Of a DNA stretch of 5,085 bases, positions 1-5,013 are shown in pieces. Each line of letters starts with the position of its first letter. Position 1 is the stretch's first letter. Under the pieces are notes generated by a model. That model was not told the DNA's origin and searched no databases. It worked only from the letters and a program-made list of their open reading frames with translations. This stretch comes from Actinomycetes bacterium (GTDB lineage: Bacteria; Actinomycetota; Acidimicrobiia; Acidimicrobiales; JAJYPT01), in assembly GCA_021795135.1 (NCBI GenBank), contig JAJYPT010000130.1, positions 1-5,085 on the forward strand, given 5' to 3'. The position numbers and the translations under genes were made by a program.

Positions 1-2
1 CT

Positions 3-77
3 AAGGCGTTATGGTATGGGGCAAAAAATATTTGTTCCGAAGAAAAATCATCAATCCTCAGTATGGCAAAACAATAA
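3..77 (+). CDS. possible 3' end of an upstream gene (partial)
   Basis: The frame beginning at position 3 is open from the left edge to a TAA at 75-77. It reads KALWYGAKNIC and ends SILSMAKQ. The frame beginning at position 1 is also open, to a TAA at 82-84, ending SSVWQNNKK, so the choice of frame is uncertain. The antisense frame is open here too. A + strand gene end is favoured because two strong hairpins start about 25-30 nt downstream, as expected after a gene. The fragment is too short to assign a family. Confidence 0.25.
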   Translation, partial: KALWYGAKNICSEEKSSILSMAKQ

Positions 78-106
78 AAAATAATAGTATATAAAGTTAT
101 AAAACC

Positions 107-151
107 AATTATTACAAGGACGAATTATATAAATTCGTCCTTGTAATAATT
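107..151. terminator. perfect 20-bp hairpin, possible transcription terminator
   Basis: The arms 107-126 and 132-151 are exact reverse complements (20 bp) around a 5-nt loop, ATATA. The stem has a GC-containing middle (ACAAGGACG) and AT-rich ends. It lies about 25-30 nt after the probable end of the left-edge gene, which suits a terminator or 3' stabilising hairpin. No T-tract follows on the + strand and no matching A-tract precedes it, so it is not a canonical intrinsic terminator. It could equally be a small palindromic repeat. Confidence 0.55.
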
Positions 152-199
152 AATCCATTTTATAAATAGTATTTGGATATTATTTATAAAATGGATTAA
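150..199. repeat. second long hairpin, abutting the first
   Basis: The arms 150-168 and 181-199 are exact reverse complements (19 bp). The pairing can be extended inward through one G-T wobble (169/180) and three more pairs (170-172 with 177-179), giving about 23 bp closed by a TTGG tetraloop. It shares bases 150-151 with the hairpin before it, so both cannot be complete at once. It may be part of a compound termination or processing signal or a palindromic element. No T-tract follows. Confidence 0.5.
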
Positions 200-527
200 A
201 CGTAATTAGTGAATTTACTTTATTTTTTATCGTTGAATTTTAAAAATTGATCATTGGAGATGAAAGTAATCACATAGGCTAATTTTTTTATTTTAAAAAT
301 CTAATTAAGATTAAACAAAGTAATAGGAGCCTCAGATTATCGAAATAGCTAGTGGAAATTATAGAATTTTTCAGCAAAGTTGAAAGCAACGAATGTAAGA
401 GATTTATTTTAAGTTTTAAATTTTTTAAATAAAGCTAATGAGGAATATTAATTTTAAATCTTTCTAAAAATTGTTTAGTTGTTTATTGTTTGTTATTTTA
501 AATTCACTTACCTATGTTTTAATAGAG

Positions 528-544
528 TTGTAAACGATTTACAA
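528..544. promoter_or_regulatory. LacI/CcpA-like operator palindrome
   Basis: TTGTAAA, a 3-nt centre CGA, then TTTACAA: arms of 7 bp that are exact reverse complements. It resembles LacI-family operators of the TGTAAACGTTTACA type with one extra base at the centre. It also partly matches the catabolite-responsive-element pattern, with two mismatches near its right end. It ends 55 bp upstream of the promoter at 600-627, a plausible distance for a distal site. No experimental meaning can be claimed. Confidence 0.35.
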
Positions 545-554
545 AGACGAACAC

Positions 555-564
555 AAAACGTTTT
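555..564. promoter_or_regulatory. AAAACGTTTT palindrome, possible LacI-type half-operator
   Basis: A 10-bp perfect palindrome centred on CG. CG-centred symmetry is typical of LacI-family operators. Its centre lies about 23-24 bp from the centre of the 528-544 palindrome, roughly two helical turns, so a pair of proteins could bind on the same face. Short A/T-flanked palindromes also arise by chance in this DNA. Confidence 0.22.
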
Positions 565-599
565 TATAAATAAAGTGAAATTGAAAAATGAGTCTTTAC

Positions 600-627
600 T
601 TGACGTGCTGGATGGATTTGTAATAAT
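600..627 (+). promoter_or_regulatory. sigma-70-type promoter with extended -10
   Basis: TTGACG (600-605) matches the -35 consensus at five of six bases. AATAAT (622-627) follows after 16 bp and is preceded by TG at 619-620 in the extended -10 position. Transcription would start around 633-636, just before the foldable segment at 643-763. The next protein start is more than 360 nt away, so the promoter may serve an RNA gene or a long leader of the repressor gene. An imperfect hairpin (TGCTGG 606-611 with CCAGCA 632-637) overlaps the promoter. Confidence 0.45.
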
Positions 628-633
628 CATCCC

Positions 634-763
634 AGCATAAAGTACTGGAGTTCCACTATCTATTGAAATTAAATCTTTTCCAAGAGTCCCCCCCTCTTGA
701 GGTCTATTAGTTCCCCACCTATTAGATCAAGAAAGGAAATTTATTAGATAATGGACTCCAGTA
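634..763 (+). ncRNA. candidate structured RNA (small RNA or leader element)
   Basis: Bases 643-655 pair with 752-763: TACTGGAGT and CCA, with a single bulged T at 652, against TGGACTCCAGTA. After one mismatch, TATCTA (657-662) pairs with TAGATA (745-750), and TAAAT (670-674) can pair with ATTTA (739-743). Inside lies CAAGAG (681-686) paired with CTCTTG (694-699) around the loop TCCCCCC, and a second loop carries CCCC (713-716), held by AGGT/ACCT at 700-703/717-720. TCTTGA (695-700) can instead pair with TCAAGA (727-732), which excludes the CAAGAG hairpin. The promoter just upstream supports the + strand. I do not recognise a known riboswitch, 6S RNA, tmRNA or tRNA. No terminator is seen directly after it, so the 3' end is unknown. 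Confidence 0.4.
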
Positions 764-916
764 AGGGTTACGCTCTTTATTGCTTGTATTATCCAAAAAA
801 ATCTTTATAACTCCTTAAACTTAACTTTCTTTTCAATGATATTTGTATTTACCAAACCAATACTTTTGATGGTTAAGTTGAAAATTGTGTTTTTGTGAAC
901 TACCTCAACTTGTTTT

Positions 917-945
917 TTGAAAATTTTTCTTGTTTTAGATATCTT
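917..945 (+). promoter_or_regulatory. possible promoter of the repressor gene
   Basis: TTGAAA (917-922) and TATCTT (940-945) are separated by 17 bp. Transcription would begin near 952, directly before the 958-975 palindrome, so a bound repressor would block it. The -10 region overlaps TAGATA at 936-941, the same half-site word found in the palindrome. The -10 match is moderate, and other spacings are possible in such AT-rich DNA. Confidence 0.35.
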
Positions 946-957
946 ATAGAGCTAACA

Positions 958-975
958 TATCTACACGTGTAGATA
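958..975. promoter_or_regulatory. perfect 18-bp palindromic operator, likely for the adjacent LacI repressor
   Basis: TATCTACACGTGTAGATA is identical to its own reverse complement and is centred on CG between 966 and 967, as in classical LacI/PurR-type operators. It ends 21 bp before the TTG start at 997 and lies just downstream of the likely promoter. The same half-sites, TATCTA and TAGATA, recur before the binding-protein gene at 2061-2082. Autorepression by the neighbouring regulator is the simplest inference. Confidence 0.7.
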
Positions 976-983
976 ACCTTTAT

Positions 984-990
984 AAGAGAG
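984..990 (+). promoter_or_regulatory. ribosome binding site that decides the repressor start
   Basis: AAGAGAG lies directly against the TTG at 991, leaving no spacer for that codon, but it is 6 nt before the TTG at 997. That spacing favours 997 as the true start. Confidence 0.45.
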
Positions 991-996
991 TTGGAA

Positions 997-2010
997 TTGA
1001 CAACAAGAGATGAGGTAGCTCAATTAGCTGGAGTTTCGGCATCAGTGGTAAGTTATGTTGTCAATAATGGTCCGCGTAAAGTTTCTCCATCTACTAAACA
1101 AAAAGTTCTAGAGGCAATAGAAAAACTTAATTATCGGCCAAATAGCATTGCTAGGGCTTTGCGGGTTAAAAAAACTTTGGCTTTGGGATTGATTGTTCCT
1201 GATAGCTCTAATCCATTTTTTGCTGCTTTGGTTCAATCTATTGAAGATATAGCTTATGAAAATGGCTATACACTTCTGATTGGAAATGCTTCTAATGATC
1301 AAGAAAGAGAAATCGACTACATAAGAGCTTTTTCTGAGCGCCAAGTCGATGGTCTTTTGCTTGTTTCTTCTGTGTCTACGACTAGAAGTCTTGAGCAATT
1401 ACAAAAATTAGATTTACCCTTTGTCATTGTAGATCGTTTAGTAGATGACAAATTATCTGTTTCTACAGTAGTTGCTGATAATGAAACAGGTGGATATTTA
1501 GCAACTGAACATCTTCTTTGGCATGGTCATAAAAATATAGCTTGTTTGGCAGGACCCAGCGATCTTACTCCTTCAGCAGATCGCTATCGTGGTTGGCAAA
1601 AAGCGATGGAAAAAGCAGGGTTAGAAGCTAGTCCCAACTTATTAATTCGAAGTGAGTTTAGCTCTTTGCAAGGGTATTTTGCTGTAAAAAAACTACTTGA
1701 AACTAATGGGTCTATAACAGCTTTATTTGTTTCTACTGATAGCCAAGCCATAGGTGCTTTACGAGCGGTAATAGAAACTGGTCTAGATATACCTAGAGAT
1801 TTTGCAATAGTATCTTTTGACAATATTTCCCAGGCAGCTTTTACTTGCCCACCTCTTAGCACAATAAATCAACCGATTGAGCAAATGGGCAAGGTCTCTA
1901 TTGAAATGTTATTGGAATCAATGCAAAATCCCAAAGCCAATTTTTCCAAACAAGTACTGCCAGTTGAGCTCAGTATTCGACGTTCTTGTGGGTGTAAGTA
2001 TGCGATTTAG
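997..2010 (+). CDS. LacI-family sugar-responsive transcriptional repressor
   Basis: A DNA-binding repressor expected to control this sugar-import operon. From TTG 997 it is 337 aa, the usual size for the family; TTG 991 would add two residues but has no spacer to a ribosome binding site. Residues 3-25 form the LacI helix-turn-helix (DEVAQLAGVSASVVSYVVNNG), with Tyr where many members have Arg in the recognition helix. The hinge helix RPNSIARALR is at 47-56. The rest is a periplasmic-binding-protein-like effector domain with NPFF (72-75), Asp146-Arg147, Arg196/Arg198 in ADRYRG, Asp248 and Asp275 (SFDN). These sugar-contact positions suggest a sugar effector. The tail contains CGC. It lies between two inverted repeats with shared half-sites, consistent with control of itself and of the transport genes. 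The family is certain; the effector is unknown. Confidence 0.95.
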   Translation: MTTRDEVAQLAGVSASVVSYVVNNGPRKVSPSTKQKVLEAIEKLNYRPNSIARALRVKKTLALGLIVPDSSNPFFAALVQSIEDIAYENGYTLLIGNASNDQEREIDYIRAFSERQVDGLLLVSSVSTTRSLEQLQKLDLPFVIVDRLVDDKLSVSTVVADNETGGYLATEHLLWHGHKNIACLAGPSDLTPSADRYRGWQKAMEKAGLEASPNLLIRSEFSSLQGYFAVKKLLETNGSITALFVSTDSQAIGALRAVIETGLDIPRDFAIVSFDNISQAAFTCPPLSTINQPIEQMGKVSIEMLLESMQNPKANFSKQVLPVELSIRRSCGCKYAI

Positions 2011-2060
2011 AAAGGAGCCATATATCTAGAATTTGTCTAAAACTAAATTATAGAAATTTT

Positions 2061-2082
2061 GTTATATCTATCTAGATATAAC
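2061..2082. promoter_or_regulatory. inverted repeat, probable second operator or leader hairpin
   Basis: GTTATATCTA (2061-2070) and TAGATATAAC (2073-2082) are exact 10-bp reverse complements separated by TC. The inner halves TATCTA and TAGATA are those of the 958-975 palindrome, but with a 2-nt instead of a 6-nt core. A related incomplete copy, TATATCTAGA, is at 2021-2030. The repeat ends one base before the G-run ribosome binding site at 2084, so in RNA a 9-bp stem with a 4-nt loop would sit beside it. No clear -35/-10 pair is seen here, so the transport genes may be read through from the repressor gene. Confidence 0.55.
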
Positions 2083-2084
2083 AG

Positions 2085-2128
2085 GGGGGAATCAAATGAA
2101 AACTAATACTGGGGGAATCAGATGAAAA
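2085..2128 (+). repeat. tandem duplication of ribosome binding site and start
   Basis: GGGGGAATCAAATGAAAA (2085-2102) and GGGGGAATCAGATGAAAA (2111-2128) differ at one of 18 bases and are offset by 26 nt. Each copy has a G-run 6 nt before an ATG (2096 and 2122). The first G-run is six long (2084-2089). The second copy drives the binding-protein gene; the first opens the leader ORF at 2096. Confidence 0.7.
2096..2125 (+). CDS. 9-codon leader ORF coupled to the binding-protein gene
   Basis: ATG 2096 with a G6 ribosome binding site 6 nt upstream encodes MKTNTGGIR and stops at TGA 2123-2125. The stop overlaps the ATG of the binding-protein gene at 2122 in an ATGA arrangement. Ribosomes finishing the leader would be placed to restart on the binding-protein gene. 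The peptide has no run of one amino acid suggesting classical attenuation. It may be a by-product of the 26-nt duplication, but it is translatable as written. Confidence 0.45.
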   Translation: MKTNTGGIR

Positions 2129-3231
2129 ATATTAGGAATGTTAAATCACAGATAAGCTTTTATAAAAAAAGCTATGCTTCTAAAAAGTTATCGAAAAAGA
2201 TAAGTGTTCTACTTTTGGGATTGCCACTTTTGGTCTCGGCATGTGGGGGAACAGCTGCTTCGACAACATCTAAAAAAACAGTATATTTTATATTTACCGG
2301 CTATACGCCTCCTTATTTTGCACCTATGGCTCAAGGGATAAAAGCTGCAATAAAACATTATCCGAATTTATCTTTGAGAATATTAGATGCCCAAGGTTCT
2401 GCTTCTACTGAAATCACAGATATAAACGAAGCTGTTGCAGCAGGTGCCAAGGGAATTATTCTAAATCCTGTAAATGGATCAGTTACTTCAGCTGCTAGTA
2501 ATGCTATGAGTAAGGGAGTGCCAGTTATTACAATAGATAGAGATTTAAGTTCTCCTTCTGCTCGAATAGCTTTTATTGGGGACAAGGATAAAACTCTTGG
2601 TTTTAAGCAAACCTCTTACGGTTTAAGTTGGCTTAGCTCTCATAATATTCCTAAACCATGGCATGTGGCTATTTTGCAAGGCACTTTAGGATCATCTACA
2701 GCAATTGATAGGTTAGCTGGAGCAATGAGTGCATTGAAACCTTATATAGCTAATGGGTCAGCCAAAATAGTACTAAATCAATCTGCTAATTTTGATACTG
2801 CTACAGCTACTACGCTTATGAATGAGTTTTTAGCTAAAACTACCAATATTCAACTTGTTGTTGCAGGAAATGATGCAATGGCGCTTGGAGCTATAAATGC
2901 TTTCAAATCTCACAACATAACTCCAGGTAAATCTGTTGTAATTACTGGAGCCGATGCACAACCTGAGAGTTTGAGTGCGATTAGTAAAGGAACTCAATTA
3001 GATACAGTGACTCACTCTCCTTTTGTAGAGGCATTTTGGGCAACTGAGGCAATGAATAACTACTTATCCTCTAAAATTAAGCCTCCTACTTCTCAGTTTC
3101 CTAATGGAAATATCACTATTCCTATGACTTTGGTTACTAAATCCAATGTCTCGAAAATATCTGGATGGGGTACTCCTTCGATTATTCCTCCTCTTCCATA
3201 TGGAAAATCTAAATCATATCCGAGCAAATGA
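2122..3231 (+). CDS. CUT2-type sugar-binding lipoprotein of an ABC importer
   Basis: The extracytoplasmic receptor of the importer, 369 aa, somewhat longer than typical ribose-binding proteins because of a long basic N-terminus and an extended tail. Residues 1-28 are Lys-rich, 29-40 are hydrophobic, and the lipobox VSA-Cys41 predicts lipid anchoring to the outer face of the membrane. A Peripla_BP_4 fold follows, starting at KKTVYFIFTG. Likely sugar contacts by comparison with E. coli RbsB are Tyr65/Phe66 (stacking), Asp139-Arg140, Arg197, Phe224, Asn250 (GND) and Asp278. RbsB Asn13 and Gln235 appear replaced by Pro63 and His298, so the ligand may not be ribose. The start at 2122 has a G5 ribosome binding site 6 nt upstream. 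The stop overlaps the ATPase start by 4 nt, indicating translational coupling. Confidence 0.93.
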   Translation: MKNIRNVKSQISFYKKSYASKKLSKKISVLLLGLPLLVSACGGTAASTTSKKTVYFIFTGYTPPYFAPMAQGIKAAIKHYPNLSLRILDAQGSASTEITDINEAVAAGAKGIILNPVNGSVTSAASNAMSKGVPVITIDRDLSSPSARIAFIGDKDKTLGFKQTSYGLSWLSSHNIPKPWHVAILQGTLGSSTAIDRLAGAMSALKPYIANGSAKIVLNQSANFDTATATTLMNEFLAKTTNIQLVVAGNDAMALGAINAFKSHNITPGKSVVITGADAQPESLSAISKGTQLDTVTHSPFVEAFWATEAMNNYLSSKIKPPTSQFPNGNITIPMTLVTKSNVSKISGWGTPSIIPPLPYGKSKSYPSK

Positions 3232-3980
3232 GCACAGCTAAAGAGACAACTTTTTCTGATGTGGTTTTGTCTGTGAGAAATCTATGCAAAACTTTTGGTT
3301 CGGTTCTAGCTATAGACAATGTAACTTTGGATGTATTTTCAGGCGAAGTTTTGGGCATAGTCGGTGACAATGGAGCAGGCAAATCTACCTTCTTATCATT
3401 GCTCACTGGCTATAACCAAGCTGATTCAGGCCAATTTTTATACCGAAGTAATCCTGTTTTGATTTCTTCACCAGCTCATTCAAGAAAAGAGCTAAAGATG
3501 GAAATGGTATATCAAGATTTAGCTATGGCACCTGACCTTAGTGTTTGGCAAAACCTATTTATAGGTCAAGAGCTGCATAAAAAACTTTTCTTAGATGTAA
3601 AAACCATGCGTCAAAAAGCAAAAGATGTTTTGGCAGACATGAAGACCAAAATAGATTCTAATGACTTGATATCTAATCTTTCTGGAGGCGAAAGGCAACT
3701 GGTAGCTGTTGCAAGAGCTCTTTTGTTTGACCAAGAAATTGTTTTATTGGACGAACCTACTAGTGCAATATCAATTGCTCAAGTAGATAGAGTTATGGAT
3801 ACCATCAAAGGTCTCAAACAAAGAGGTAAAACAGTCATACTAGTAAGTCATCGTTTAGAAGATATTGTCCAAGTTTGTGATCGAATAGCTATATTCAATC
3901 GAGGCCGCATTACTGATGTTGTTGAAAATAATAACATCAGTGTAAGTGAGCTGATCCATCTAATGTTTCCAGATAAATAA
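3228..3980 (+). CDS. single-domain sugar ABC transporter ATPase (FrcA-like architecture)
   Basis: The cytoplasmic ATP-hydrolysing subunit that powers sugar import, 250 aa. All core motifs are present: A-loop aromatic Phe23, Walker A GDNGAGKST (46-54), Q-loop Gln96, signature LSGGERQ (151-157), Walker B IVLLDEP with Asp175 and Glu176, and H-loop His208. RbsA, MglA, AraG and XylG of this class carry two fused ATPase domains (about 500 aa). Here there is one, as in FrcA of the Sinorhizobium fructose importer, so a homodimer is inferred. The D-loop region (DEPTSAIS) differs from the common DEPTAAL form. The ATG overlaps the preceding TGA (ATGA), and no clear ribosome binding site precedes it, so translation probably depends on coupling. 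Confidence 0.95.
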   Translation: MSTAKETTFSDVVLSVRNLCKTFGSVLAIDNVTLDVFSGEVLGIVGDNGAGKSTFLSLLTGYNQADSGQFLYRSNPVLISSPAHSRKELKMEMVYQDLAMAPDLSVWQNLFIGQELHKKLFLDVKTMRQKAKDVLADMKTKIDSNDLISNLSGGERQLVAVARALLFDQEIVLLDEPTSAISIAQVDRVMDTIKGLKQRGKTVILVSHRLEDIVQVCDRIAIFNRGRITDVVENNNISVSELIHLMFPDK

Positions 3981-4014
3981 ACAATAAAAATAAAGATAGG
4001 ATTTTTTAGCAGTC

Positions 4015-5001
4015 ATGAATTATTTGAAGACTCAGAAAACAGCCTTGCATAAATTAAGTGGAGGAGAAGGCTCGGTTAGAAGACCTATTATATTCCTTCT
4101 TATTGCTATGGGATTAGCTACTTGGGCCGCTCCAACTTTTTTAACTCTTGGTAATCTCAGTGCATTATTGGTCAGTTCTAGTTTTCTAATTGTAGTAACA
4201 GTTGGAGAAGCTTTTGTTATAATGGCTGGTTCGATTGACTTAGGGGTAGAGAGTATACTTTCTAGTTTTGGTATGTTTGTAGCTTGGCTAGTGGTATTTC
4301 ATGATTTTTCTTCTGTCTTGGCCATTGTGGTTGCCTTGGTTGTGTCTATTTTGTTGGGGGTGGGACTTGGTTTGTTGGTATCTAAGATCCATATTCCATC
4401 TTTTGTGGTTACCTTGGGAAGTTACTGGGGTATGCGTGGAATAGCACTTTTGATAGGAGGAGGAGGCTACATTAGTCCTTCGAGTGTGACTCCTGCTCGA
4501 CCTTTTGGCTTTAGTGGATTAGCAAGTTCTGTTTTGGGGATTTCTATATTGATTTTAATTGCTTTAGCGATTGTAATAATTGGGCAAGTAATTTTATCTT
4601 TTACCTCTTATGGAATTCATCTAAAAGCATTAGGATCATCTCAAGTGGCTGCGGCTAGAGCTGGGATAAAAGTGACTTGGATCAAAACTTCAGTTTTTGT
4701 AATATCTGCTTCATTAGCAGCTTGGGCAGGAGTAATGATTACTGCTTGGCAAGGTTCTATATATCCACTTACAGCTCAGGGATATTCTCTAGAAGCAATA
4801 GCAGCAGTTATTTTAGGAGGAATACCTTTTATGGGAGGCAGAGGGACTATAGTAGGTGCTGCCTTAGGAGCCATTTTAATCGGAGTCATAAATGATGTAA
4901 TAGTTCTTATCGGGCTTCCTTCGTTGTATGAATATATTTTTGTAGCTATTGTATTGGTCGTTGCAGGTCTACAAGCAAGAGGCACTTCATTAGTTAAATA
5001 A
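4015..5001 (+). CDS. CUT2 sugar ABC transporter permease (RbsC family)
   Basis: The membrane channel subunit, 328 aa, normal for RbsC-like permeases (BPD_transp_2). After a short basic cytoplasmic N-terminus (about 1-23), most of the protein is hydrophobic, with roughly 8-10 membrane segments by eye. Family landmarks are VGEAFVIMAGSIDLGVES (63-80, RbsC's GIDLSVGS region), the ATPase-coupling loop LGSSQVAAARAGI (206-218), and LEAIAAVILGGIPFMGGRG (259-277). It follows the ATPase by 34 nt. The only Shine-Dalgarno-like word, AGATAGGA (3994-4001), is 13 nt from the ATG, longer than ideal. No upstream in-frame start exists, because a TAG lies at 3997-3999. As the only permease gene in view, it presumably works as a homodimer. 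Confidence 0.94.
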   Translation: MNYLKTQKTALHKLSGGEGSVRRPIIFLLIAMGLATWAAPTFLTLGNLSALLVSSSFLIVVTVGEAFVIMAGSIDLGVESILSSFGMFVAWLVVFHDFSSVLAIVVALVVSILLGVGLGLLVSKIHIPSFVVTLGSYWGMRGIALLIGGGGYISPSSVTPARPFGFSGLASSVLGISILILIALAIVIIGQVILSFTSYGIHLKALGSSQVAAARAGIKVTWIKTSVFVISASLAAWAGVMITAWQGSIYPLTAQGYSLEAIAAVILGGIPFMGGRGTIVGAALGAILIGVINDVIVLIGLPSLYEYIFVAIVLVVAGLQARGTSLVK

Positions 5002-5004
5002 ATT

Positions 5005-5010
5005 GGAGGA
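5005..5010 (+). promoter_or_regulatory. strong ribosome binding site of the kinase gene
   Basis: GGAGGA ends 3 nt before ATG 5014 and starts 3 nt after the permease stop. It is the most consensus-like ribosome binding site in the window, and it fixes the start of the truncated last gene. Confidence 0.75.
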
Positions 5011-5013
5011 CTA

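Larger units (their letters stand above)
200..957. other. long intergenic region without a convincing protein gene
   Basis: About 760 bases with frequent stops in all frames and very AT-rich composition, especially at 200-530. No reading frame here combines a start, a ribosome binding site and reasonable length. Base composition becomes visibly less AT-rich between about 600 and 770, where the promoter and structured-RNA candidates lie. A weak inverted repeat (AACTTAAC at 818-825 with GTTAAGTT at 872-879) and a small hairpin (GTATT 845-849 with AATAC 859-863) are present but could be chance in such DNA. The region may be decayed DNA, a long regulatory region, or both. Confidence 0.6.

Noticed and set aside
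15..65. Short - strand ORF beginning MIFLRNKYF with GAGG upstream
   Set aside because: It ends after 16 codons within the probable end of a + strand gene. Nothing supports a function.
352..432. GTG-initiated 26-codon frame (begins VEIIEFF) on the + strand
   Set aside because: It has no clear ribosome binding site, an AT-driven Lys/Phe composition and a short length; likely chance.
634..763. Known RNA classes (tRNA, tmRNA, 6S RNA, T-box, common riboswitches) for the foldable segment
   Set aside because: No tRNA arm geometry or GGTTCRA-like T-loop, no T-box sequence, no tag-peptide frame, and it is shorter than typical 6S RNA without its large central bubble. It is kept only as an unclassified candidate.
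1..957. CRISPR array or insertion-sequence ends in the long intergenic region
   Set aside because: There are no regularly spaced direct repeats, no transposase fragment and no terminal inverted repeats with target duplication.
1584..1862. 92-codon - strand frame inside the repressor gene
   Set aside because: It is antisense to strongly recognisable LacI effector-domain coding sequence; a shadow frame.
4048..4074. LSGGEGS at the permease N-terminus, resembling the ABC signature motif
   Set aside because: There are no Walker motifs nearby and it is in a short cytoplasmic tail of a membrane protein; coincidence.
4677..4895. 72-codon alternative + frame inside the permease gene
   Set aside because: It overlaps the conserved RbsC-family C-terminal region in another frame and has no family features.
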